From: Rutidosis leptorrhynchoides
Taxonomy: Eukaryota > Streptophyta > Magnoliopsida > Asterales > Asteraceae
Assembly (NCBI RefSeq): GCF_046630445.1
Contig: NC_092333.1
Coordinates: 102,832,501 to 102,896,500 of the forward strand
Direction: 5' to 3'
Length of the DNA: 64,000 nt
In this document: in pieces, positions 26,132 through 39,422 of the stretch
Position numbering within the stretch: position 1 is the stretch's first letter
Layout of the letters: each line of letters starts with the position of its first letter
Notes under the pieces: generated by a model
Databases searched by the model: none
Seen by the model: the letters and a program-made list of their open reading frames with translations, nothing else
Told to the model about the DNA's origin: nothing
Translations under genes and position numbers: made by a program

Positions 26132-27074
26132 ATGGCGATGGGAAGTGGGATCGAGACGAACAACGCAGAGTTTAACTCTAGAGTTGCGGCCGCCGTTGCG
26201 GAGCAAATGAGTGCATTTCGAGAAGAAATGGATAGGAGGTATTCCGAATTTCGAAATAGTGGTGAAATGGAGCATTGTCTTAAGAGCTTCATGAGGACTA
26301 AACCCCTCGATGTATGACGGAAAACCGGATCCTTTGGTAAGCACAACTTGGATCTCGGATGTTGAAGGGTGTTTTCGTATTATTGATTGCCCTCCCGAGA
26401 AAAAGACGAGACTCGCTACGAGTTTGTTGCGGGGTAGGGCGAGGGATTGGTTGGATGGTAAGATTGATCTTGTCGGTGGCGAAAAGTTTATGGCCTTATC
26501 GTGGGACGAGTTTAAGGAGGAATTCTTCGAGGAGTTCCGGACTTCGGCCGATTTGTGGGAATTGCGTAATGAGTTGCGAAATTTGCGACAAGGGTCTATG
26601 GATTTGAATACTCTCAAGACGACCTTTATGGCGAAGGCTCGTTTTTGCCCGGAGTATTTGGGGAATGATCATTTGTTGATGCAAGATTTCTATCGAACCT
26701 TGAATGATGACTTGAAGAGTAATATTAGCAGAGTTCAGGCGAAATTGTTTGCGGAGTTATTCGCCGCGGCTAGAGGTTTCGAGTCGTATTCACGATCGAA
26801 GAAGGGTGAACCTTCAAGGGAGAGAAGGGTTGTTTCTTATGGTGCTCCGAGTAAGAGGACTAAGGGTCCGAGTGTGAGCACGGGTGGTACGCGAACGGGT
26901 ATACCGGATTCTAGTGCGGCTAGATGTTACAATTGTGGTGTGAGGGGTCACAAGTCTTGGGAATGTTAGGTACCAAAAGGTAATGGCATGGTGTGCTTTA
27001 ATTGCCAAGAAGAAGGACATCGTAAGTCAGATTGTCCCAAGTTAGCAGGGACGGGTGCGGCAAGGAGACGTTAA
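26132..27074 (+). pseudogene. gag region of element D
   Basis: The region encodes a Ty3-type capsid: ISDVEGCFRIIDCPPEKKTRLAT and RDWLDGKIDL, then SWDEFKEEFFEEFR, a basic linker, and two CCHC zinc knuckles (CYNCGVRGHKSWEC, CFNCQEEGHRKSDC). It is followed not by pol but by about 2 kb of sequence without coding sense. It shares only the general gag layout with elements B and C, so D belongs to a separate family. As a fossil it is broken (about two breaks). Confidence 0.8.
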
Positions 27075-28180
27075 GGTACGTTTCGTTTTAATAAATATGT
27101 CCTTTGATTATTTATTATGAGCCGTTGCGTTTGAGTTGATTAAATGCCTTGTGTTGTGCATATTGATGTTATGGGTGACGTTCCTAATGGAAGTACCCTA
27201 TGGTGACGTTGGATTGTCGGGCGAAGGGCTTAAGACTTGGTGCAACCAAGAATTCCTTAGTATTTGGGAAATGTTCTACCAAGCCATGGAAATGGGTTTT
27301 GGTGTTCAGTTGTTAAGCGCGTGTTCGCTTTTGTGTTGAGATTGATGAACCGTAAGGTTTTTCGGGGGGTTGGAACCCTTGAGATAGAGTGTTTTGGATA
27401 TCGATGTATGTTGGTAATGGAGCCTACATGACGCGACATTAGGTGCCTCTTTTATACCTACTAGCGTGGTGTTCGACTCCGATGGTGTTACGGTTACATT
27501 GTGCTTAGGGTACCGGAGTGAAACCCTTAGGTACATGAGTGAGTAAGTGGAAGTTGACAAACTAAAGCAATTGGACGATTGCGAGGATATTGGTTTGTGT
27601 AATTTGTGGTGCACTTTTCGTTCGAAAGGTTTTAAGGATTGGTTAAAATCCTTCGTATGCTCAAGGTTAGAGCAAGATGTAGTGATGGGTCGTGTGAACC
27701 CAATTGTTGGTAAAGTCTACCTTTGGTAGCATTGTACGGTTGTACGGGTTGTGACATTGGAACGTAGTTCCAAGTGGGGGAGTTGCACTTCCGCCCGAGG
27801 AAGTTGTAGTGTGAGATTTCGGATGATGCTTTTGGTAGATCCGGAAATTTGGTCGAGACATAGTTTGGGTCGATTTGTGGTAGAGTAAAATTTTGGTTAA
27901 CTTGTACTTATGATATTGGATTTGTAAATTATCACTGAGGTGGTAATGTGGTAAATCTCATTGAGAGATAATGGACGTGTTTGGCGAGCAAGGTAAAATC
28001 CCTCGGTTAAGGGATGTGCGTGAGTCAGGTTCTCTTTTGGAGAATTATTGTTTGGTACCTATGTTCGATATAGGTGGTTCTTGCTCGATTGTGGATGGTT
28101 AGTGGTATCCGCTAGGGTTCACTATAGTGTAACAGAGCCCGATGTCGTACTACTCGTTGTTTGAGGCCGAAAGTGCGTAT
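27075..28180. other. Non-coding internal sequence of element D
   Basis: No pol domain, RNA gene or transposon insertion was recognised. Open frames here are short and lack domain motifs. The composition (GTTG/TTGG-rich) continues that of the D internal region, so this appears to be original spacer and not a later insertion. Confidence 0.6.
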
Positions 28181-28185
28181 GTGAT

Positions 28186-28378
28186 TGATGAAGCATGACC
28201 TTTAGGGTCCGCTGACTTCATCATGGGAGTATGCGATTGGTGAAGCATGATCTTCGGGTCCGCTGACTTCATCATGAGCGAGGTGATATATCGGTGAAGC
28301 ATGATTTTCGGGTCCGCTGACTTCATCCAGTGTTGAGATTGGTGAAGCATGGCCTTCGGGGTCCGCTGACTTCATCAG
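28186..28378. repeat. Array of four hairpin repeats in element D
   Basis: GAAGCATG occurs at 28190, 28242, 28296 and 28344. Each is followed about 20 bases later by GGTCCGCTGACTTCATC, so each unit can fold with TGAAG/CTTCA arms (TGATGAAG/CTTCATCA in the first unit). Spacing is 48-54 bp. It lies between gag and the 3' LTR. Confidence 0.88.
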
Positions 28379-29062
28379 GAGAGTAGTGTTACGTCGGCAT
28401 GGCATAACATTATCGAGAAATGCGAGTACCTGTGGGAAATGAGAGTACCATTCTTGAGTTGTGTTGTGGGAACTATCGGTTGTTTTATACGCCGATGGTG
28501 GGGTCGTGAGGACCGTGAGGTGTGATTTGTGATGCGATAGCCGTGTTTCGCTCACATGTTGTCACGGGTGTGACAATAGCCGATTTTGTACACCTTAGGA
28601 CTAGCGTTGCCATAGTCATTTTGGGCGCTATCGGTTTTAACCGTTTGTCATGATGTTACGGTAGTTGCGTATGGGTCGTATTGCGCACTACCAGGGATGT
28701 TTAGTGATTGGTGTTATCCGTAAGGATTCGTTTGGATCGGTCTTCATCGTTTCGGATTGTTGACTTTAGGATTGAGACTTGGTTGCTTCTAGCATTGTAC
28801 CTGTAATGGTACGCTGAAGGGTTGATATCTCGGTCCGAGATTGGTTGAGTTTTCCCTATGATAGGGAGTGAGCAAGGTTTTAGTGCTCGGATAGTGGGTT
28901 TGATAAATCGTGGGAGACGATTTTAGTTGTTAAAGGTGATTCCTTGGGAAGAGTTGACTAGGAAAGTCGGATTGGGACTTATGTTGAGGACCGTGGAGTG
29001 TGGTCCATTTGGTTAAGTGACGAGGATCACGAGGATGTGATCGATTCTAAGTGGGGGAGAGT
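28379..29062. other. Non-coding 3' internal sequence of D with polypurine tract
   Basis: No coding domain was recognised. The segment ends in TAAGTGGGGGAGAGT (about 29048-29062), the polypurine tract priming plus-strand synthesis of D. Confidence 0.7.
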
Positions 29063-30065
29063 TGTAAGACCTTATTTCTGTTTCTGACATTTTAGTTATT
29101 CGGGACGCCGTCCAAACCTTCGGGACGCCGTCCAGCAAAGAAGGACGGGACGCCGTCCAAGAATTTGGGACGCTGTCCCATGTGTCTGTCGGGCCAGCTG
29201 TGGGATTTCAAGATTTTTAGAGGGGTATGTTGGTCTTTTCACATGGTGGCCGGTTTTAAGCCACAAATGGGCAAAGGTTGAGCTCATTCAACCCTATCTT
29301 CACCAACAAAACACTCTCAACCATTTTTAGTGAGAGAGCAAGGGTTTTAGAGAGAGAGAGGTTGATTTGGAGAAGAAGGAGTCGGATTCTCGCAAAAGCT
29401 CGGGTTCTAAAGTTGTTCATATCGCTTCTAGCTACGTTGTGGTGGTATTGGTAAGCTCAAACTCCGAATTTCATTTGTTAAATTTGATATTCAAGTTAGG
29501 GTTTTGAGTTAGTTTGTTGTGAAACCCTTTTAGGTGATGAAATGGGTTTATAGTGACTTGTTATTCTTGTCACTTGGCGGGTTTTGGGTCGGTTGACGTT
29601 TTGGCCTTGATTAGGCTTTGATTTGGAGTTTAATCACTTGGATTAGTGATTATGGAAGTGATGGAACCCTTTTTGGGTGAGTTTGGTTAACTAATTTTGA
29701 AATGGGTCAAAATTAGGGTTTTGGTGTCAAAATGGGTATGACCCGTGTTTAACACTTGTGTTCGGGTTTAATTGGTGTGTTAGGACCATTTTCACTCGTG
29801 TTAGTGATTATTGGTCAGTTATGGCGCGGTTTGTGCTTGGAAGTGCATTTGGGTCGAAATTGCACTAAGGGTAAATTGGGTTAGTTTGTAAGTCAACCCT
29901 AATTGTGTTGTTGTATTTGTGATAATGGAATAGGTACTTTCCATTGGCGCGTGGCGGTTTATTTGGAAGGATTCATCAAGGCGACAAGGTGAGTGTTAAT
30001 ATCCTATGTGCATATGTATGTGTAGGATGGGTGCGGGTCGGGGTGAAGTGTTTCTTGGTTATAGA
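29063..30065 (+). repeat. 3' LTR of element D, left portion
   Basis: It begins TGTAAGACCT and matches 23233-24233 with scattered changes. It is cut by element B; its last five bases, ATAGA (30061-30065), are B's target duplication. The remainder continues at 41373. Confidence 0.9.
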
Positions 30066-30985
30066 TGTCATAACCCGACCTTAACCATAAGGACGAATAC
30101 AATAACATATGATTTCATCGCGAGGTATTGACCTCTATATGCGACGTTTTTTTTAAAAAACTGCATTCGTTTTTACAATACAAACCATAGCTTTTATTAC
30201 AAATACAAGGTTTAAACAACATAATAATGATTATCGTTTAGCGATAATCTTAGCCTTACAAATTTTACATGTGATGATAACAACACGATTTCCAACGTAT
30301 TTTACATTACAAATTCTTCGATATGCAGTTTTATTTTTGACACAAATATGCATACTCAAGATCTTGCTTAAATTCAACATGTTGCTGCGGAAGCTTTTAG
30401 TTATCACCTGAGAATAAACATGCTTAAAACGTCAACATAAAGTTGGTGAGATATAGGTTTAATGCCGGCAGCGTTATAAATATAGACCACAAGATTTCAT
30501 ATATAAACGTTTTAATAAAAATATTCTAAGTTGTTGAGCACTTGATAACCATACTTAACATTTAATCAACGTCGCATATTCCCTTTATTATGAAATCTTA
30601 CTACACCGTACCAAGTGTAGTCACCAAAAAGAAGTACTGTGCAACCGTTGAATACTGGTCGTCCAGTCCGGTTTGGGTTGTCAGGCCCGATAGATCTATC
30701 AACAGGATTCGCGTTTACAATACCTCATGTAAATAGTAGTTACCAAGTTACAGGGAAGTATGCCAGTGGTACAACTCAACGTAGAATATATATTTTTAAT
30801 CACTTGTGCCCATAACGTAAATCATAAATTGCATGTATTCTCATCCCGAAATATTTAGAGTTTAAAAGTGGGACTATATACTCACTTTTGCCTTGAAGGT
30901 ATTTAACTCGACTTGGTCTCCGATAGATATCACGAACCTAACCATATATATAATATATCAACATATTTTCTTTTCAAGTAATCGT

Positions 30986-31062
<77 letters not shown>

Positions 31063-33009
31063 TTATAATACTTTTAATATTTTCTTAGTCCGTAGTTAGC
31101 AGTCCGATGTTAGTGGTCCACAATTAGTTGCTCAATAAAATAAATAAAGACCCCATCGTATTCGTATTGATCAGAATTAATCTCGACCCATGGTACCATG
31201 TTGTCAAATGATGTGTTGCGTATATAAAGTACCGTGTTGTCAAATGACGTGTTGCGTACAATCATGAGGTCTTATGATTAATCTTCTCGTGTATTTTACG
31301 GGTGGTCCTGAAATATATAAAATCAAATCATAAGTAATTATATATGTAAAATATCATATTAATTAGAAAAGATATGATTAATTTACTTTTTCTCCAAAAA
31401 TTTTCGTAGCTAAACTAGCTTCGGATACCCAATCTTGTTTTAGTCGTAGTTTCTTCATTACAACTCCGTTTTTGTTGGTTCAACTTGCCACTTCCTTGGA
31501 TCGAGTCAAATTTTAAGAATATGAACTGAAAATACCTTAGTTTATATTCTAAATCACAGGTTATAGGTCAAACTTTGGTGAAACTTATGAAAGTGATCAT
31601 TTTCCATCATAAAAACAACATTTAATGATCATTTTTCTAAAAATACTTACACTTTGATTTAAACCATGAAATTTTTATGTGTTAACATATTCATAAGAAA
31701 TATCATTTTTCCAGAACATGAACTTCCAATTCAAAGTTCAAGATGGTTTTTAATTATCCAACCCAAAACAGCCCCCGGTTGCACTCCGACGACGTAGATT
31801 CAGTTTTTAAGATGTTCTTTGTAAAACCAAGTTATATCTTGTTAAGTTAGAATATCATTATGATATATTACAGGTCTTGAAGTATTTTAAAATTTAAGTT
31901 AGAAGGATCTATTTAGTTTGCGAACAAGTTTGAAATCATTCAAACTATGTTCTTGTTGTTAAAATTTTACAAAACAAAATAAGATAGCTATATGAATATG
32001 AATCGAATAAGGTTATGAACAAGGTTACTACCTCAAGTTACTTGAAAAAAGTTACTGCAAGAGATAAGAACAATCCTAGAATTAAAAGAGTGGTGGAGTT
32101 GGATCAAAAGGTTGAAAGTAAACTTGTATAGTTGGAAGGATTATTGAAGTGTTTTTGAAAGGAATTTCTTATGATGATTAAGGCTTGTTTTTGAAGCTAG
32201 ATCTTCATGGTAACTTGTTGAATTGATTAAGGGTTTAAGGCTTATGAGAGTGTGTGTGTTTTTCTAGGAAATGGAGGTAGAAAATTGTACTAGAAATGAT
32301 GCCCATGAAGGCCATATAAAACGTGAATATGGGGGGAACATGGACAAAATTCTAGTTTGTTATTTTGTATAATTAGTCATGCATACTTCCATTTTATAAT
32401 TACCTCATACCTAGGGCAGTAATATGGCTGATTTAGATGTTGATTTGATGTGTATATACCAATAGTAAATACGTATAGAAGCTGGGTATGATACGGGTAC
32501 ATATACCCTTGATATACGTATAGAAATCTTGAGAAAACGGAACGAGGATTCAAATATAGCTATCTTTTGTAAATATACTTATATTGTTTTATGTATAAAA
32601 GCCCTTTAAAAGTGATTAAATACATATCTATACGATACATGTATAAACATTATAAGTTTTAAGTATTTATGTCAAAGAACGTTACGTATAGTTATCGTTT
32701 TGAAAACTTAAGTTAGTAGTTTCAAAATATACTTATATCTCATTGTTGTTAGTACACAATGAGATTTTAAACCATCCTTAGATCATGTTAAATATATAAA
32801 AATACATATATATACAAAAACGTATAATTATCGTATGTTATATAGTTCGTGATATCATCGGTCAAATTGGACGGTCAAACGTTGTGTAAAACTCTTTTCA
32901 AAAACATAAGTCTCAACAATTTAGATTGCTTATCATGTTGGTAAGGTTTAATTTATGTAAATATTAATCTCATAAGTATAAAACGATCGGAAAAATCTGG
33001 GTCGTTACA
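30066..33009 (-). repeat. 3' LTR of element B (2944 bp)
   Basis: In plus orientation it starts TGTCATAACCC and ends GGGTCGTTACA. It contains (TA)n at 30988-31060. It pairs with 38427-41367. Confidence 0.92.
30988..31060. repeat. (TA)n microsatellite in B 3' LTR
   Basis: TA dinucleotides, with the counterpart at 39352-39420 in the other LTR. Confidence 0.93.
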
Positions 33010-33099
33010 GTAACTACCCGTTAAATAAATTTCGTCCCGAAATTTTAAAGTTGTACCTATTTTGCGTTCTCGGGAAACAAATGTGGGTACTTTTGTTTC

Positions 33100-36000
33100 A
33101 TCTGATCCTCTCATTCCCAAGTAAACTCAGGACCCCTTCGAGCATTCCAACGAACCTTAACGATTGGTATGTTGCTCTGCTTGAGCCGTTTAACTTCACG
33201 GTCCATGATTTCGACTGGTTCTTCTATAAATTGTAGTTTCTCGTCGACTTGGATTTCTTCAAGAGGAATAGTGAGATCTTCCTTTGCAAGACATTTCTTA
33301 AGGTTTGAGACTTGAAATGTATTATGTACTCCGGCGAGTTGTTGCGGTAACTCGAGTCGATAAGCTACCGGTCCGATGCGTTCGATAATCTTGAACGGGA
33401 CTACATACCTTGGGTTCAGTTTACCCCTTTTACCGAAATGTATTACACCTTTCCAAGGTGACACCTTTAACATAACCATGTCACCGATCTGAAACTCTAA
33501 TGGTTTCCTTCGGACATTGGCGTAGCTCTTTTGGCGACTACGGGCTGTTTTCAATCTCTCATTGATTTGTACTATCTTCTCAGTCGTTTCGTGTATGATC
33601 TCGGGACCAGTTAATTGTCGATCTCCTACTTCATTCCAACAGATAGGGGATCTACACTTCCTTCCATACAGTGCTTCGAATGGTGCAGCTTTAATGCTCG
33701 CATGATAACTATTATTATACGAGAATTCTGCTAATGGTAGATATTTATCCCATCCGTTTCCAAAATCGATCACACATGCCCTGAGCATGTCTTCAAGAGT
33801 CTGAATTGTTCTTTCACTCTGCCCGTCAGTTTGCGGATGATATATGGTACTCATATCCAAACGAGTTCCTAGGGCCTCCTGTAGTGATTGCCAGAACTTT
33901 GATGTACATCTACTATCACGATCGGATATAATGGAAATAGGTATTCCATGCCTTGAAACAATTTCCTTTATGTACAGTCGTAATAGTTTCTCCATTCTAT
34001 CCGTTTCCTTTATAGGCAAGAAATGTGCATATTTGGTGAGACAATCAACTATTACCCAAATGGTGTCATAACCCCAGGCAGTCTTAGGTAACTTTGTGAT
34101 GAAATCCATGGTAATACCATCCCATTTCCATTCTGGGATTTCTGGTTGTTGAAGTAACCCTGACGGCTTCTGGTGTTCTGCTTTAACTTTGGAACAAGTT
34201 AAACATTCCCTAACATATGTTGCAACGTCTATCTTTATATTAGGCCACCAATAATGCGTCTTAAGATCTTGGTACATCTTTCCAACTCCAGGATGTATCG
34301 AGTATCTTGTCTTGTGCGCCTCATTCAATATCAACTTCCTTAATCCACCCAACTTCGGTACCCAAATACGGTTTGCAAAATATCGAATTCCGTCTTCCCG
34401 TATAACGAGTTGCTTCTCATACTTCTTCATTATTTCATTTCCTATGTTTTCTTTAGTAAGAGCTTCTCGTTGAGCCTCTTTTATTTGTGAGTTGAGATTC
34501 ATGCGAATTTTTATGTTCATCGCTCGTACTCGAATTGGTTCCAGTTCCTTTCTGCTTAGAGCGTCGGCCACTACATTCGCTTTCCCGGGATGATAGCGAA
34601 TCTCACAATCATAGTCGTTTATCAGCTCGACCCACCTACGTTGCCTCATGTTCAGCTGTTTCTGATCGAAGATATGTTGAAGGCTTTTATGATCGGTAAA
34701 CACAGTGCATTTAACTCCATATAAATAGTGTCTCCATATCTTCAATGCAAACACTACTGCCCCTAATTCTAGATCATGCGTCGTGTAATTCCGCTCGTGA
34801 ATCTTCAATTTACGAGATTCGTATGCAATAACTTTCTTTCATTGCATAAGGACGCAACCAAAACCTTGTCGCGAAGCGTCACAATATATCTCAAAATCAT
34901 CGTTCCCTTCAGGTAACGATAAAATAGGCACCGTAGTCAACTTCTTCTTCAGTAATTGAAATGCACTCTCCTGCTCAGAGGTCCATTCGTACTTCTTCCC
35001 TTTTTGTGTTAACACTGTCAATGGTTTAGCTATTCGGGAAAAATCTTGAATAAACCTTCTATAATAACCGGCTAAACCCAAAAATTGGCGTATCTGCGTT
35101 GGTGTCTTAGGAGTCTCCCATTTTTTAATGGCCTCAATTTTTGCTGGGTCAACCTGAATTCCTTTGCTACTAACAACGTGGCCAAGAAATTGCACTTCTT
35201 TCAACTAAAATGCACACTTAGAAAATTTGGCGTATAACTGTTCTTTTCTTAACAATTCTAATACCAACCTTAAATGCTGCTCATGCTCTTGCTCATTTTT
35301 GGAATAGATAAGAATATCTTCAATGAAAACGATAACAAACTTATCTAAATATGGACTACAAAATCGATTCATGAGGTCCATGAATACAGCTGGCGCATTC
35401 GTCAATCCAAACGGCATGACTAAAAATTCATAATGATCGTAGCGTGTCCGGAAAGCAGTTTTCGGAATATCTTCTTCTTTGACACGTAGTTGATGATAGC
35501 CCGATCTTAAGTTAATTTTCGAGTACACACATGATCCTTGCCGTTGATCAAATAAGTCGTCAATTCTCGGTAGTGGATACCGATTCTTGATAGTTAACTT
35601 ATTTAATTCACGATAATCTATACACATCCTAAAAGATCCATCTTTCTTTTTAACAAATAAAATTGGAGCTTCCCACGGTGAAGTACTTGGTCGTATGAAT
35701 CCTCGGTCCAGTAATTCTTTTAACTGACTCTGAAGTTCTTTTAACTCGGACGGTGCAAGTCTATATGGAGCACGAGCAACCGGTGCAGCTCCTGGTACAA
35801 GATCTATTTGAAATTCTACAGACCTGAAAGGAGGTAGTCCCGGTAATTCTTTCGGAAATACATCGGGAAAGTCTCTTACTACATTTACATCATTAATATT
35901 CTTCTCCTTTTCTTCAACTTTCTTTACATGTGCTAGGATGGCATAACATCCCTTTTCTAAGCACTTTCGAGCTTTCAAATAGCTAATGAGATTTAGGTTT

Positions 36001-37454
36001 GGGTTACCTTTATCTCCGTAAATCATTATCATTGATTTATCCTTTCGAGGAATACGAATTGCCTTTTCAGCACACACCACTTCGACTCCTACTTTGGACA
36101 TCCAGTCCATGCCGATAATTACGCCAAAACTTTCTAATTCTACGGGTATCAAATCAATCTTAAATGTTTCTCCGGCTAAATTTATTTTACAATCACGGCA
36201 AATTTTATCGGCTTTAATTAGTTTACCATTAGCTAACTCAATCATGTACTTAGCATCTAGAGGTAATGATGAACAATTCAATTTAGCGTAAAACTCTCTA
36301 CACACATAACTTCTATCGGCACCAGTATCAAATATAATATATGCTGATAAGTTATTAATGATAAACGTACCCGTAACAAGCTCCGGGTCTTCACACGCCT
36401 CTCTAGCATTAATAATAAATGCACTTCCACATGCAGATCCGTTATTCTTCTCTGGATTCGGGCACTGGCTCTTATAATGACCCTGTTTCCCACACCCATA
36501 ACAAGTAATAGTGGCCAAGGCAGTTCTATTTGCATTGGTGGCAGGAGTCTTGGTGCCATTGGTATTTGTAACAGGAATCCTACAATCTTCAGCAAGATGA
36601 CCCCTTCGATTACAATTATCGCACACCACATTACAATAACCAGAGTGATGTTTGTGGTATCTGTTACATAAAGGATTTCGTCCCTTGTAACCTGAGCTTG
36701 AACCACTACCCGCACCTTGCATGGTTTCTTGTTTCTTGTTGGATTGTTGATTACCTTCCCACTTTCTTTTGTTTTCTGATGTCTTGACATCGGTGTTCTT
36801 ATCCAGAATAATCTGGTCTATCAACTCGTTTGCCATGGTGATGGCTTCATGAATAGTCTTGGGTTTCGATGCTGTAACATTTGCCTTGACATTTTTAGGC
36901 AAACCATCTTTGTACAGTTCTATCTTCCGTTCTTCGGTTGGTACCAATTCGGGACATAACAAAGCTAATTCCATGAATCGCTGATTATAGTTGGTGAGTT
37001 CAGTACCAACAACTTTCAGGCTTCGTAATTCAGTTTCCAACTTCCTAACCTCGTTCCTTGGACAATACTCGTTGATTAGCATTGTTTTGAATTCTTCCCA
37101 GGGAGTATCATAAGCTACATCTCCTCCTACGGCCTTCACATAGTTTTTCCACCACGTGAGTGCACTATCTTGTAAGGTGCACGACGCATACTTGGTCATG
37201 TCCTTCTCAATACAACCACTGATTTTAAACACAGACTCAATCTTTTCGATCCACCGGGTTAAACCGATCGGTCCTTCTGTTCCACTGAATGATGAGGGCT
37301 TGCAACCTTGAAAAGTTTTGTAGGTGCATCCCACACGAGGATTTAGGTTAACTGCAGCACCTCTTGCAGCCTCGACCCATAACATTCTGTCGTCCACTCG
37401 CTGATTGATGAGTTCCTCGATTTCTTGTTCCGTCATTTGGTTCAATCGCGCCAT
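33100..37454 (-). pseudogene. gag-pol region of element B
   Basis: Read on the minus strand from an ATG at 37454: gag capsid ([28 protein letters not shown]), two CCHC knuckles ([28 protein letters not shown]), an aspartic protease ([12 protein letters not shown]), reverse transcriptase ([21 protein letters not shown]), RNase H ([12 protein letters not shown]), integrase ([31 protein letters not shown]) and a chromodomain-like end ([15 protein letters not shown]). Domain order protease-RT-RNase H-integrase is that of Ty3/chromoviruses. The coding region is broken (about two breaks) but otherwise near full length. Confidence 0.9.
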
Positions 37455-37849
37455 ACTCTTCAATAAGAATGAAAAAAAATAATTATTCACATGGAATATT
37501 ATAGATGTAGTGTGTATTTACAGTACTTCATAGCTTATTAATAATATGAACCAATTATTATTATAAAACCCTTTTCTTCTTATTAGCGTTTTATAATTAT
37601 ATCTAGGGTAGTACCTACCCGTTGAAGTTCATACTTAATAGCATAGTACGAAAATCAATTACTACCACCCAAATAATACTCAACCATGGAAAATTATTGC
37701 ATTTCACACTTCACTATTTTACATATGCTTATCTTACATCAAACATTAAGCAAACCACACTAGTAATATTATACAAAACGTTATATGATCCCATGGTTTA
37801 AAACAACAGCTCATCATTTAACCCAAAACGTTTGTGTTCAAAGAAATCG

Positions 37850-38236
37850 CTTAAAGGTTATCCTGACTGTCTCCCTGCATTTTGGCTGAGGGGCTGAAGA
37901 ACTGGATGCCGGGATAGAACTAATAGAAATAGCGGGAATAGGGGTGGAAGTGTCTGGTGGAGTTGGTGCCACAACATCCTTACTAAACTCGGGATTTGGA
38001 TTTTCCAATTCAGTAGCCTTTCGTTTCTTTCCTCGTTCGAACTTGTCTTTCGTAATTTCCTGTATTTCTTCCTCCTCAGGATCACTTTCCGGTTCCTCTT
38101 CAATTGATTCATCTTAAAATTGTGAGTCTTCCCCAAAGGTGTCATTTTCATCATCGGACAGGTTAATGACTGGAACACCATCTGAAGATTCTGGTTCGGA
38201 GTTGCTGAATGTGATAACAAGTTCTAAGCCAGACAT
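37850..38236 (-). pseudogene. Acidic pre-gag ORF of element B
   Basis: Between the primer site and gag, on the same strand as gag, lies a small acidic, proline- and serine-rich coding stretch beginning MSGLELVITFSNSEPESSDG. Element C has an ORF of similar place and composition at 56076-56687, and the tail of another is visible in F near 44790-44866. The function is unknown. This copy is broken (about one break). Confidence 0.6.
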
Positions 38237-38412
38237 CTATCACATAACAACTAGCACGTTAGTACTACATAATATTTACATATTAATTTTAACCAACAAG
38301 GATAAGCAATAGTTTTCGAAATCAAACACGGTCAAAGTCCAGACTCACTAATGCATCCTAACAAACTCGATAAGACACACTAATGCAAATTTTTTGGTTC
38401 TCTAAGACCAAC

Positions 38413-38424
38413 GCTCTGATACCA
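38413..38424 (-). other. Primer-binding site of element B (initiator tRNA-Met)
   Basis: Minus strand TGGTATCAGAGC, two bases from the 5' LTR. The following GTTGGTCTTAGAGAACCA leader is also present after the primer site in element C (near 55880). Confidence 0.92.
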
Positions 38425-38426
38425 CA

Positions 38427-39346
38427 TGTCATAACCCGACCTTAACCATAAGGACGAATACAATAACATATGATTTCATCGCGAGGTATTGACCTCTATA
38501 TGCGACGTTTTTTTCAAAAAACTGCATTCGTTTTTACAATACAAACCATAGCTTTTATTACAAATACAAGGTTTAAACAACATAATAATGATTATCGTTT
38601 AGCGATAATCTTAGCCTTACAAATTTTACATGTGATGATAACAACACGATTTCCAACGTATTTTACATTACAAATTCTTCGATATGCAATTTTATTTTTG
38701 ACACAAATATGCATACTCAAGATCTTGCTTAAATTCAACATGTTGCAGCGGAAGCTTTTAGTTATCACCTGAGAATAAACATGCTTAAAATGTCAACATA
38801 AAGTTGGTGAGATATAGGTTTAATGCCAGCAGCGTTATAAATATAGACCACAAGATTTCATATATAAACGTTTTAATAAAAATATTCTAAGTTGTTGAGC
38901 ACTTGATAACCATACTTAACATTTAATCAACGTCGCATATTCCCTTTATTATGAAATCTTACTACACCGTACCAAGTGTAGTCACCAAAACGAAGTACTG
39001 TGCAACCGTTGAATACTGGTTGTCTAGTCCGGTTGGGGTTATCAGGCCCGATAGATCTATCAACAGGATTCGCGTTTACAATACCTCATGTAAATAGTAG
39101 TTACCAAGTTACAGGGAAGTATGCCAGTGGTACAACTCAACGTAAAATATATATTTTTAATCACTTGTGTCCATAACGTAAATCATAAAATGCATGTATT
39201 CTCATCCCGAAATATTTAGAGTTTAAAAGTGGGACTATATACTCACTTTTGCCTTGAAGGTATTTAACTCGACTTGGTCTCTGATAGATATCACGAACCT
39301 AACCATATATATAATATATCAACATATTTTCTTTTCAAGTAATCGT

Positions 39347-39422
<76 letters not shown>

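Noticed and set aside
27136-27729. Possible degenerate pol in element D
   Set aside because: None of the frames shows protease, reverse transcriptase or integrase motifs, and the intervening length is too short for pol.
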